Both the position numbers and the translations under genes were made by a program. A DNA stretch of 64,000 bases from Lachnospiraceae bacterium (GTDB lineage Bacteria; Bacillota; Clostridia; Lachnospirales; Lachnospiraceae): the NCBI GenBank assembly GCA_029054245.1, contig JAIDFQ010000042.1, forward strand, positions 124,001-188,000, written 5' to 3'. The notes under the pieces are model-generated. The model saw only the letters and a program-made list of their open reading frames with translations. It did no database searches and was not told the DNA's origin. Shown here piece by piece: positions 10,059-18,498 of the stretch (within the stretch, counting starts at the first letter, position 1; each line of letters opens with the position of its first letter).

Positions 10059-10568
10059 ATGTTAATCAGACAAGAAAAAGCAAAAGATCAAGAAGAAATA
10101 CACAACCTCATCACAGAAGCGTTCGCAACCGCAGACCACGCCGACGGCAATGAACAGGATTTAGTTGCCGCATTAAGAAAAGGTAATGCATTTATTCCCG
10201 AGTTATCTTTAGTTGCAGAGATAGACGGAGTAATAGCGGGGCATATTCTGTTCACAAAAGCAAAGGTAGGCGAGGATGAAGTGATTGTCTTAGCGCCTTT
10301 ATCGGTAAAACCGAAATATCAAAGGCAGGGTGTTGGAACTGCCTTAATTATTGAAGGACATAAAATCGCCAAAAGATTAGGCTATCAATATGCTCTGGTA
10401 TTGGGAAGCGAATTATACTATCCGCGGGTTGGATATATGCCCGCAGAGCAGTTCGGCATTATTGTTCCTGAAGGTTTTCCTGCCGAAAATTTTATGGCAA
10501 TCAAGCTGCAGGAAAGTGCTGATGCAATCAGCGGAGCAGTCATCTATGCAAAAGAGTTTGGCATCTAA
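10059..10568 (+). CDS. GNAT family N-acetyltransferase
   Basis: This is a 169-residue protein with a GAGG site shortly upstream. It opens L-I-R-Q-E-K-A-K-D and has an A-P-L-S-V-K-P-K-Y-Q-R-Q-G-V-G-T-A-L segment near residue 80-97, the acetyl-CoA pyrophosphate-binding loop (Q/R-x-x-G-x-G/A). The later Y-P-R-V-G-Y-M-P-A motif and overall layout match the YhbS-like branch, whose substrates are mostly unknown. It should acetylate an amine on a small molecule or protein in the cytosol. It lies between recombinase-like debris and a restriction-modification gene and is probably accessory cargo. Confidence 0.85.
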   Translation: MLIRQEKAKDQEEIHNLITEAFATADHADGNEQDLVAALRKGNAFIPELSLVAEIDGVIAGHILFTKAKVGEDEVIVLAPLSVKPKYQRQGVGTALIIEGHKIAKRLGYQYALVLGSELYYPRVGYMPAEQFGIIVPEGFPAENFMAIKLQESADAISGAVIYAKEFGI

Positions 10569-10634
10569 TTTCTATCCGAAAATACAAAACTATGGTACAA
10601 TTGCAGTAAAAGAGCATGGAGCGTGCAGCAGTAG

Positions 10635-13600
10635 ATGATAACGGCAGATAATCTAAAGAAGGTTTTAGAAGAACTTCATTATGTGAAAAGCAGGAAGAAA
10701 AATATTTATTTTAAAGAGTTTCCAGATTTTGACTGCATAATCAAGGTGGATTTTGAAAATAAAAAAATCACATATCCAGAAAACAAGGGTATGGTCATTC
10801 ATAGAAAAAACACATGTAATTTTTCTGAGAATGAAAATTTTGTTGTATTGGAGTGTATTACAAGCCTGCTTGACAAAGGATATAAGCCGGAACATATCGA
10901 ACTGGAAAAGCCTATGCCCGGAGGGCATGAGGATACAGGCGGATATTGTGATATTCTCATCAAAGACAACCAGAAAAAAACGTTTTTGCTCATTGAGTGC
11001 AAGAAAGCAGATGAGTTTGATAAATATTGGAAAAAAACCATGGCAGACGGTGGGCAGTTATTCAGATATTTCAATTCCTATCGCCAGGCGCAGGCTTTGT
11101 GCATGTATACGTCTGATTTTTCCGATGTAGGCAGCATTAAGCGTACAACAAATATCATATCAATGATTGATAATGATGACTATTTATTGACAGATCCGTC
11201 TTTAAAGAGTTTTAAGCAGGTGCAGTCAGACAATGGTGATAAAGAAGATTATTTTAAGGTATGGAAAGAAACCTATGGGCAGGATTTTGCTACAAGGGGA
11301 ATCTTTGAAGAAGATATAAATGCATATACGATTGGCAAGCTGAAATATACGGTTGGTGATTTAGATGAGGTGGATAATGATGGGATTCAAAAAAAGTATC
11401 ATGAGTTTGCCACCATATTAAGGCAGCATAATGTGGGAAGCCACGAAAATGCATTTGACAAATTGGTCAATCTTTTTTTGGCAAAAATTGTGGATGAGAC
11501 AATTAATCCCAAGGAACTGCAGTTCCATTGGAAGGGAGCTGCCTATGACGATTATTACGACCTGCAGGATCGGCTTCAAAAGTTATATAAAGAAGGAATG
11601 GAGAAATTTTTAGGGGAAGAGGTTACTTATATTGATCAAAAAGAAATAAACGACGCATTTCACCTGTTCAAGGACGATCCTGATGCCACAAGAAATAAAG
11701 TGCTTGAATATTTCAGGCAGCTTAAATTTTATACAAATAGCGATTTTGCATTTTTGGATGTGCATAACGAGGATCTTTTTTACCAAAATGCGGTGATACT
11801 GAAAAAGATTGTAAAGATGCTGGAAGATATAAAACTCAAAACAAAAGAGCAGAATCAGTTTTTGGGAGATTTGTTTGAAGGCTTTTTGGATGATGGCGTA
11901 AAGCAAAGTGAGGGACAATTTTTTACGCCGCTGCCAATTGTCAAGTTTTTGGTGTCGTCCCTTCCGCTGGAAAGTATCATTAAAAATAATGAAGAAGTAC
12001 CGCTGGCGATTGATTATGCCTGCGGAGCAGGGCATTTTTTGACAGAGTATGCCTCATGCATTAAAAAGTATGTTGAAAAATATAAGACCACATCTATTTT
12101 GGAATATTACAAGGGGACCTATGGAATAGAAAAAGAGTACCGTCTGTCAAAAGTTTCAAAGGTCTCTGCCTTTATGTATGGACAAGATGATATTCAAATT
12201 ATATATGGGGACGCGCTGGCAGAAAACGCCAAAATTACGGATCAAAAATTTTCTGTGTTGATATCAAATCCGCCCTATAGCGTAAAAGGATTTTTAGAAA
12301 CACTGACGGAAAAGGAACGCAATCAGTATTCGCTTATGAATGCTGTCTCGGATCTTTCTAAAAATAATAGCATAGAAACTTTTTTTGTTGAAAGGGCAAA
12401 GCAACTGCTTGTCGGCGGAGGGGTTGCAGCAATCGTATTACCAAGCAGCGTCCTTTCCAATGGAAACATCTACACGTCCTGTAGAGAAATTCTGTTAAAA
12501 TATTTTGATCTCATCGCGATTGCGGAGCTTGGAAGTGGTACTTTTGGCAAAACAGGGACAAATACCGCCACCTTTTTTATGAGACGCAAGAGCGACAATC
12601 CCGACATAGCAGAGCATTTTGAATACAGAGTAAATGCGTGGTTTGATGGGGACACCACGAAGGACGTTGTTTTTAAGGATGGGGATAATATCGATCAGTA
12701 TTGTAATCATTGTGGAATCGATGCAGCAGAGTACCGCCAATGGATAAACGGCGGAAAATTCCCCCAGGCTGAAATCTTTCGTGCTTATGTAAAGAAAGCA
12801 GAGGATTCTGTCAGGTACAAGAATATTCAAAAAAAGAAGGTGACAAAGAAATATTCAGAAAAGGACAAAGTAATTGAATCAGAAATGTATATACAAGTTT
12901 ATATAAAAAGAATTGAAAAAGAAAAGCTGTATTATTTTCTGCTTGCCCGGCATCAATTGAGTCGGGTGGTTGTTTTAAGGAGTCCCTCTGATCATAAGGA
13001 GGACAAAAACAGAAGGTTGATGAAGGAATTCCTAGGATATGAATGGAGCGGCGCGAAGGGCAGTGAAGGCATTAAATATCTGGGTGTGAGTGTATCAAAA
13101 GAGAATGAGGATGACATCATTATCAAAAATAAGGGGATTAAAAGTATAAAGACCCCGTTATTTGATCCTAATAACTACGAAAATGATAAAAAGTTAAATA
13201 CCATCATCAGAAGCAATTTTGAAAATGGATGTGTGGATATTCCTGATGAATTAAAAGCCTATGTGGATATCTATGATTTGGTTGATATGCTGGATTTTTC
13301 CAGAGTAGATTTTGATAAGGCGATACGGACAAGCGGAATCAGCAAAGAGAAATTCAAGTTAAAGAGCAAATACAGTGTAAAAACCTTAGACCAGCTGGCT
13401 GACATTTCAAGAGGAGCATCACCCCGTCCCATAGAAGATTATCTGACAGAAGATAAGAATGGCGTTCCCTGGATCAAGATTGGGGATGTAGCGGCAGGAG
13501 AAAAATACATTACCAAAACGGCGCAAAGAATAACGAAAGAGGGCGCGCAAAAATCAAAAAGAGTCTTACAGGGAGATTTTGTCATTTCAAATTCCATGAG

Positions 13601-14480
13601 TGTAGGCAGACCGTACATCTTGAAGATAAAGGGGTGTATACATGACGGATGGCTTCTTTTGTCTCATATTTCTCATGACGTGGATAAGGAATATTTATAT
13701 TATGTATTGTCGTCGGAGATGATTCAAAATCAATTAAGGGATAATGCACGGGGAGGCGTGGTGAAAAATCTGAATATAGCAAGAGTATCAACGATTCAGA
13801 TCCCTGTCCCGCCTATGGATATGCAGGATCATATTGTACGGGAATGCAGGAAAGTGGATGGAGAATCCCGCAAAGCATCTGCGCATAACAAAAAATTAAA
13901 ACTGCAGATGGAAGAGATGATGAAAAATCTTTCGGCAGACAGGAAACCATTATCTGAAATCGCTCCCTATACAACGGATAGAGTTGCCTATGATGAAATC
14001 AGTGCATCCTCCTATGTAACAACCGACAATATGCTTCCTGAGTTTGAGGGGTGCAGGGAATTTGAAGGGACTACAAATGCGGATAAGGTAATTGCATATA
14101 AAGCTGGCGATATTCTGGTTTCAAATATCCGTCCCTATTTGAAAAAAATCTGGATAGCGGATAAAAACGGCGGCTGTTCGCCGGACGTGCTGGTGTTCCG
14201 GGTAAAAGATAAAAAGAAAGTACTTCCGGAATTTGTTTACTATTCTATGAGAAGAGATGCCTTTTTTGAGTGGGCTATGTCCGATGTTAAGGGAATGAAA
14301 ATGCCGCGGGGCAAGAAGGAGACAATCTCGGCATATCAGATTGCGGTTCCTTCTACTGATGTGCAAAAGGACATCGTAAAAAAGATGAGTAAACTGGAAA
14401 AACAGATAGAAAATAATAAGAAAAAAATAAAAGATTGGGAAGGAAAAAGAGAAGAAATCGTACAAAAAAATATAGAGTAA
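10635..14480 (+). CDS. Single-chain restriction-methylation-specificity protein (type IIG/type I-like)
   Basis: This 1281-residue protein carries three functions in one chain. A PD-(D/E)XK nuclease-like N-terminus has G-G-Y-C-D106-I-L-I, then E121-C-K123. The central N6-adenine methylase has the SAM motif D460-Y-A-C-G-A-G-H-F and the catalytic N545-P-P-Y. The C-terminal third reads like HsdS with two target-recognition domains. The first starts at about residue 918 (L-D-Q-L-A-D-I-S-R-G-A) and the second at about 1103 (P-L-S-E-I-A-P-Y). Each is followed by a Lys/Glu-rich helix, the last ending in a coiled coil. No helicase motor is seen, so this is not HsdR. It should methylate a bipartite asymmetric site and cut unmodified DNA. 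Only a weak ribosome binding site precedes the ATG. Confidence 0.85.
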   Translation: MITADNLKKVLEELHYVKSRKKNIYFKEFPDFDCIIKVDFENKKITYPENKGMVIHRKNTCNFSENENFVVLECITSLLDKGYKPEHIELEKPMPGGHEDTGGYCDILIKDNQKKTFLLIECKKADEFDKYWKKTMADGGQLFRYFNSYRQAQALCMYTSDFSDVGSIKRTTNIISMIDNDDYLLTDPSLKSFKQVQSDNGDKEDYFKVWKETYGQDFATRGIFEEDINAYTIGKLKYTVGDLDEVDNDGIQKKYHEFATILRQHNVGSHENAFDKLVNLFLAKIVDETINPKELQFHWKGAAYDDYYDLQDRLQKLYKEGMEKFLGEEVTYIDQKEINDAFHLFKDDPDATRNKVLEYFRQLKFYTNSDFAFLDVHNEDLFYQNAVILKKIVKMLEDIKLKTKEQNQFLGDLFEGFLDDGVKQSEGQFFTPLPIVKFLVSSLPLESIIKNNEEVPLAIDYACGAGHFLTEYASCIKKYVEKYKTTSILEYYKGTYGIEKEYRLSKVSKVSAFMYGQDDIQIIYGDALAENAKITDQKFSVLISNPPYSVKGFLETLTEKERNQYSLMNAVSDLSKNNSIETFFVERAKQLLVGGGVAAIVLPSSVLSNGNIYTSCREILLKYFDLIAIAELGSGTFGKTGTNTATFFMRRKSDNPDIAEHFEYRVNAWFDGDTTKDVVFKDGDNIDQYCNHCGIDAAEYRQWINGGKFPQAEIFRAYVKKAEDSVRYKNIQKKKVTKKYSEKDKVIESEMYIQVYIKRIEKEKLYYFLLARHQLSRVVVLRSPSDHKEDKNRRLMKEFLGYEWSGAKGSEGIKYLGVSVSKENEDDIIIKNKGIKSIKTPLFDPNNYENDKKLNTIIRSNFENGCVDIPDELKAYVDIYDLVDMLDFSRVDFDKAIRTSGISKEKFKLKSKYSVKTLDQLADISRGASPRPIEDYLTEDKNGVPWIKIGDVAAGEKYITKTAQRITKEGAQKSKRVLQGDFVISNSMSVGRPYILKIKGCIHDGWLLLSHISHDVDKEYLYYVLSSEMIQNQLRDNARGGVVKNLNIARVSTIQIPVPPMDMQDHIVRECRKVDGESRKASAHNKKLKLQMEEMMKNLSADRKPLSEIAPYTTDRVAYDEISASSYVTTDNMLPEFEGCREFEGTTNADKVIAYKAGDILVSNIRPYLKKIWIADKNGGCSPDVLVFRVKDKKKVLPEFVYYSMRRDAFFEWAMSDVKGMKMPRGKKETISAYQIAVPSTDVQKDIVKKMSKLEKQIENNKKKIKDWEGKREEIVQKNIE

Positions 14481-14491
14481 CAGGGGAAGAC

Positions 14492-16162
14492 ATGGACAAA
14501 CAGTATTCAGAATCGATGATCAGGGACCTTATAGCGTGTAACTTACATTTAATTGAAGACGGTATGCAGATTGTTGATAAAGAACATTATCTGCCTAATA
14601 AAATGGGTACAAAGGGCTTTATCGATATCCTTGCAAAAGATAAAGATGGACATCTGGTAATCATTGAAGTTAAGAAGAGCGACGCCGCATCAAGAGAAGC
14701 AATACACGAGGTTTTCAAGTATTTAGAAGGAGTAAAAGTCAATAAAGGGTTAAAAAACGAAGAAATACGCCTGCTGATCATATCTACGGATTGGCGGGAA
14801 TTAATGGTGCCATTTTCTTCTTTTTGCCAAAACAGTGATGTAAATGTTCAGGGATATAGCATTGAAATAAAAGAGGGTCAGGCTATTTCATCCGTAAAAA
14901 GAGTGGAACCAATTCTATATAGATCGGAGAGATTGTTTTGCGAACATCATATGCTGCGTGCCTATACATCGGCAGAAAGACTGCAGCATGGCATAGAGGA
15001 ACATGTGGAGGCATTTAAAAATAAGGGAATAGATGATTATGTTCTGCTGATTCTTGAAGCGCCGCATGGGCATAGAGAAAGAGAGTTGCAGGCAATGGCA
15101 GCAGGGCTGTTACAGATGGGTATAGCAAAAGCCGATCAAGATGATGTGATTCGCAGGATGGCGGAGCAATATCCCAGCTATGATTTTATCATTTATTCAG
15201 CGACGCAATTGCAGACAGAAGAAAAGTATTGGGAGATTGTCAAAACGGATGCAAATCAATATGCGGAAGCTATGGAAATCATAGACGACTATAGCGGGGA
15301 AGACAGAATAAATACGCTTCATGATTATGCAATTGATAATGTGGCGCCAGTACCTGCATGTGATCTTCTTCAAATAGGATATGCAGCAAAGTTAGATGAT
15401 TATATTCATAATCAGAACTGGACGGTACAGAAAATCATAAGAGGGAGTATACTTGATAATGAGTTTTTGGATGATATAACGATTCTGGATGAGTTGATGG
15501 GGGCACAGGGTCGGACAAAGCAAAAATATTTTAAGACATTTGACTCCCAAAATCGGGCAGGCATTGTAAGTATGAAAAAGGAGGTAGATTATTGCCTGCA
15601 GGATAATAAGCAGTGGCAAGTACCGATTAGGAATATTGTAGATATGCTGTTAAGTGAGGCGGAGGAGAAGATATTTAATGGAAAGATTTACATTTATAAT
15701 CCAATGCATATCATTTACAGTATTTATCTGATGATAAAGGACAACAATATTATGAACTGGATTCCGTATTTTTTTATTGAAGTGGAATACGAGGAAAATA
15801 CAGCTTTTTATTTTGGAAGCTTAGTGCCGTTCAAAAAGGGGATGCCTTTAGATAAAATTTTAGGAAAACATTTTGCTTATGATTTGTATGATTTGGCACT
15901 GTCATTGACATGGGGCGGTTATCTACAGAAGGATTTAGAGATCGTAAAAGATTTTGGATTTAGATATGGCGTATTCAAAGTGGATCTTGTAGGAGATGAA
16001 AAACTTTTTTATGAATACATAGATTATGAGTTTACGTCCTGTAAAGAAGTAACACCGTTTGAGGGGATGATGTCCTATTTGCGGACAGAAACTGCCATAG
16101 TAGATGATGTTGTAGATTTATTTGAAAATACATTACCACAAAAAGGTTACACGTTTATATAG
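14492..16162 (+). CDS. PD-(D/E)XK nuclease-domain protein (NucS/DUF91-like), RM partner candidate
   Basis: This 556-residue protein starts at the ATG at 14492 after an AGGGGA site, 11 bases behind the restriction-modification gene. Residues 38-66 read G-T-K-G-F-I-D45-I-L-A, then L-V-I-I-E59-V-K61-K, a D-x13-E-x-K nuclease core like that in the C-terminal domain of NucS and DUF91 proteins. The following helix, A-I-H-E-V-F-K-Y-L-E-G, also fits. The remaining 480 residues, with many acidic and aromatic residues, are not recognised and have no visible motor, methylase or transmembrane segment. Its placement suggests a nuclease or accessory acting with the neighbour, or an independent defence factor; function is inferred only. 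Confidence 0.6.
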   Translation: MDKQYSESMIRDLIACNLHLIEDGMQIVDKEHYLPNKMGTKGFIDILAKDKDGHLVIIEVKKSDAASREAIHEVFKYLEGVKVNKGLKNEEIRLLIISTDWRELMVPFSSFCQNSDVNVQGYSIEIKEGQAISSVKRVEPILYRSERLFCEHHMLRAYTSAERLQHGIEEHVEAFKNKGIDDYVLLILEAPHGHRERELQAMAAGLLQMGIAKADQDDVIRRMAEQYPSYDFIIYSATQLQTEEKYWEIVKTDANQYAEAMEIIDDYSGEDRINTLHDYAIDNVAPVPACDLLQIGYAAKLDDYIHNQNWTVQKIIRGSILDNEFLDDITILDELMGAQGRTKQKYFKTFDSQNRAGIVSMKKEVDYCLQDNKQWQVPIRNIVDMLLSEAEEKIFNGKIYIYNPMHIIYSIYLMIKDNNIMNWIPYFFIEVEYEENTAFYFGSLVPFKKGMPLDKILGKHFAYDLYDLALSLTWGGYLQKDLEIVKDFGFRYGVFKVDLVGDEKLFYEYIDYEFTSCKEVTPFEGMMSYLRTETAIVDDVVDLFENTLPQKGYTFI

Positions 16163-16208
16163 CATAGAGCAAGTGGTTTGTGCTATAGTGGTAACTGAGG
16201 TGAACTCT

Positions 16209-16616
16209 GTGAGGAAAGCAGGAAAACATATTGTCAGCTTCATACTGGCATTATCGATGCTGTTTTCTGGAATGTGCTTTGAAAATGTAAAAGCAGATTC
16301 CTCCTTAGAGTACCCATCTATGCAGGTGCAGGGGACGGATGCCATTTTACATAGTGCCGGAATTTCCTGCGAGGAAGCCTGTACGACAGAGATGCTGTGC
16401 ATCCGTGGTATTTCGGGCATTAGACAGTATGTAAGCAGAAATACACATGCAAGAAAAGATGCAAAGGCAGTTTTGGAGTATTTGTGGGAGGATTCCCATC
16501 TGCATTTCTATTCTGATTTTCTTACGGCAGCAGGCAGTGTGTTGTCTTTTAAGTCTTGCCCTGGCGCCGTGGTCTTAAATTATATCCACAATAAGGACGG
16601 TAAAAAAAGAATATAG
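16209..16616 (+). CDS. Small secreted protein of unknown function
   Basis: The most plausible start is the GTG at 16209, preceded by a GAGGTG site; it gives 135 residues. The N-terminus R-K-A-G-K-H followed by I-V-S-F-I-L-A-L-S-M-L-F-S-G is a good signal peptide, with likely cleavage after V-K-A (about residue 31). The mature part is short with four cysteines: two close together (E-E-A-C and M-L-C) and one later (K-S-C-P), plus one at the signal end. It could form disulfides outside the cell. I do not recognise a family. It is separated by 47 bases from the nuclease gene and followed by a hairpin and a 50-codon ORF. Confidence 0.55.
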   Translation: MRKAGKHIVSFILALSMLFSGMCFENVKADSSLEYPSMQVQGTDAILHSAGISCEEACTTEMLCIRGISGIRQYVSRNTHARKDAKAVLEYLWEDSHLHFYSDFLTAAGSVLSFKSCPGAVVLNYIHNKDGKKRI

Positions 16617-16658
16617 TATGATTCCGATTTGATATGCGGTCCTATAGGGCGGCATAGT

Positions 16659-16678
16659 GACCTATGGAAGCATAGGTC
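16659..16678. promoter_or_regulatory. Perfect 8-bp hairpin in the leader of the 50-codon ORF
   Basis: GACCTATG (16659-16666) and CATAGGTC (16671-16678) pair perfectly across a GAAG tetraloop. Only four Ts follow, interrupted, so it is a poor terminator. It lies 41 bases before a small-protein start and may be an RNA processing or regulatory element. Confidence 0.4.
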
Positions 16679-16718
16679 TGTTTTGCAATGAAAAAATAAT
16701 CTTAACGGAGGAAATATT

Positions 16719-16871
16719 ATGTCTTTATTTCATATTATCGTACTTATTTTTGGTTTAGTTGGTGCAGTGGTGGGAATTGGTTCCACACTGGCAATCGTTG
16801 TATCCCTGTTTGGAACCATTGGATATAAGATACATAGAAAAATTAAATATGGAATTTCCATGTTTAAATAA
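16719..16871 (+). CDS. 50-residue membrane peptide with strong ribosome binding site
   Basis: A short frame starts at the ATG at 16719, five bases after a CGGAGGAAA site, and ends with TAA at 16869-16871. Residues 4-36 are almost entirely hydrophobic and Gly-rich (G-A-V-V-G-I-G-S-T-L-A-I-V-V), enough for one long or two short membrane helices. The tail (K-I-H-R-K-I-K-Y-G) is strongly basic and should be cytosolic. Size and architecture fit small regulatory membrane peptides or type I-like toxins, but no partner RNA is evident. A leader hairpin lies upstream and an XRE regulator gene starts 88 bases downstream. Confidence 0.55.
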   Translation: MSLFHIIVLIFGLVGAVVGIGSTLAIVVSLFGTIGYKIHRKIKYGISMFK

Positions 16872-16959
16872 AAAAAGCAGAAAAACACCATATTCTACGA
16901 TGCGTGGGTGTTAAATCACGCTGCCTGCAGGCATAATGAAACCAGAAAGGAGGAAATCC

Positions 16960-17574
16960 ATGGATCAAGTGAAGATTGGCAGATTCATAGCCAAGGAAAG
17001 AAAGCAGAAAAAGTACACACAAAGACAGCTGGCGGAAATTTTAGGAATCAGCGACAAAACAATTTCAAAGTGGGAATGCGGTAATGGATTTCCCGAGGTT
17101 TCATTATTGCTTCCGCTTTGTGAGGAACTTAACATCAACGTCAATGAACTGCTTTCCGGGGAAAGGTTGACGGAGATGGATTACAAAAAGAAAGCGGAGG
17201 AAAATATGGTGGATTTTATTCATGAAAAAGAAGAAAACAAGAAAAAAATATGGTTATCAACATTGACCGGTATCATAGCAACGGTTTCATTTATTACTTT
17301 AATTTTAGTGGTAGTAATGTATACAGATGTGATGAGCCTGCCGGTTAAGATGGTATTGGCAGCAATTGCATGCTCGATTTTTGCAGTGGGAGTATATGTG
17401 GCAATGCAGGGTGAAAGGACGATTGGCTATTTTAAGTGCCAAAACTGTGGTAAGACATTTGTTCCAAGTTTTTACGCCTATTCCATGGGGGTGCATGTGT
17501 TCGCAAGAAGGAGATTGAAATGCCCGTGCTGCGGAGCAAAAAGCTGGTGCAAAAAAGTTTTATCCAGAGAATGA
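16960..17574 (+). CDS. XRE-family regulator with two TM segments and zinc ribbon
   Basis: This 204-residue protein starts at 16960, chosen because AAAGGAGGAAATCC lies directly before it. Residues 4-62 are a Cro/C1-type helix-turn-helix (F-I-A-K-E-R-K-Q-K-K-Y-T-Q-R-Q-L-A, then S-D-K-T-I-S-K-W-E). Two hydrophobic segments follow at about 97-118 and 124-145. The C-terminus has C-Q-N-C and C-P-C-C, a four-cysteine zinc ribbon. It is therefore a membrane-tethered DNA-binding protein that may sense an envelope or metal signal. A 10-bp palindrome, GCCTGCAGGC, just upstream of its start could be its operator. Confidence 0.82.
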   Translation: MDQVKIGRFIAKERKQKKYTQRQLAEILGISDKTISKWECGNGFPEVSLLLPLCEELNINVNELLSGERLTEMDYKKKAEENMVDFIHEKEENKKKIWLSTLTGIIATVSFITLILVVVMYTDVMSLPVKMVLAAIACSIFAVGVYVAMQGERTIGYFKCQNCGKTFVPSFYAYSMGVHVFARRRLKCPCCGAKSWCKKVLSRE

Positions 17575-17616
17575 AAAGGATCATGTTCTGATATTTGGCA
17601 AATATCGTCAGGGCTC

Positions 17617-17645
17617 TTGACAAACTGGAAATATTCGAGTAAAGA
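17617..17645 (+). promoter_or_regulatory. Predicted promoter for the phosphopantetheinyl transferase
   Basis: TTGACA (17617-17622) and TAAAGA (17640-17645) are separated by 17 bases. The -35 is perfect and the -10 is weak. The start codon lies 80 bases further on. Confidence 0.45.
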
Positions 17646-17724
17646 AGAAAGATAATAGCAGAAGAAAGCGTCTGAGATTTTCCAAATTGATGTAGGTGTC
17701 AAAGTACGCAGACGGGGGCAAAAT

Positions 17725-18369
17725 ATGGTATATTTATATGGAGCAGATATTGCAAATCTGCCGGATCCTAAGGAGGATCCAAGACTGCTTGATGAGTTGA
17801 CGAATGAAAGAGCCAGCAGAATTATGAAATACTTAAAGGCTGAGGACCGGAAAAGAAGCCTTGGGGCAGGTCTTATATTAAACAAAGTGCTTCCCCGCTA
17901 TGGGGTTTCTCCTGCCGGTATCCGCGTTGGGCAAGATGGAAAGCCTAAGGCGGAGGGAATCTGCTTTAATCTGTCTCATGCAGGAAATATGGTTATCTGT
18001 GCAGTGGCGGAAAAAGAAGTAGGATGTGATGTGGAAAAGATTGCAAAGATGCCAGAAGGGGTGGCGGATCGGTTCTTCCATCAGGATGAAATAGAATATA
18101 TCTATGCATGCCAGGGATTGGAGAGAGATGAGCGGTTTTTCCAGATATGGACAATGAAAGAAAGCTATATCAAGATGACCGGAGAAGGCATGCGTCTATC
18201 CTTTGATCGTTTTGTTTTTTTGACAGAATCGGGTGAAATACAAGTGCGCCGGGACGGCAGAATCCTTTCTTGTCACGTGATGGAATATGATATTCCTGGG
18301 TACAAAGTGTCTGTATGTGCCTGGGAGGATAAATTTGCCAGGACGATAGCGTATATTAATCTTGGTTGA
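17725..18369 (+). CDS. 4'-phosphopantetheinyl transferase, Sfp type
   Basis: This 214-residue enzyme moves the phosphopantetheine arm from coenzyme A onto a conserved serine of carrier proteins. It has the three family motifs: F-N-L-S-H-A-G, V-G-C-D-V-E-K-I with the magnesium-binding acidic pair, and the W-T-M-K-E-S-Y-I-K-M-T-G-E-G helix. No carrier protein, NRPS or PKS gene is visible here, so it may be the housekeeping or an orphan transferase. It stands 150 bases after the XRE gene behind its own predicted promoter. Confidence 0.9.
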   Translation: MVYLYGADIANLPDPKEDPRLLDELTNERASRIMKYLKAEDRKRSLGAGLILNKVLPRYGVSPAGIRVGQDGKPKAEGICFNLSHAGNMVICAVAEKEVGCDVEKIAKMPEGVADRFFHQDEIEYIYACQGLERDERFFQIWTMKESYIKMTGEGMRLSFDRFVFLTESGEIQVRRDGRILSCHVMEYDIPGYKVSVCAWEDKFARTIAYINLG

Positions 18370-18498
18370 TTATACAATTAAAATAGGAGCTGAGTTGGAA
18401 AGCAACAGTTCAGCCTGCAGGGAGATCAGAATGGCGATTACAAAAACGCAGACAAGGTAAGAAAATTGTGATACAGTTAAGAGTAAATTGGAATAAAG

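Noticed and set aside
9902-10153. 83-codon frame before and overlapping the GNAT gene
   Set aside because: Arg-rich C-terminus read out of frame from the GNAT coding sequence, with no upstream ribosome binding site. It is probably noise over decayed DNA.
16659-16720. Riboswitch before the 50-residue peptide
   Set aside because: One 8-bp hairpin with a tetraloop is insufficient, and I could not match c-di-GMP or other aptamer cores.
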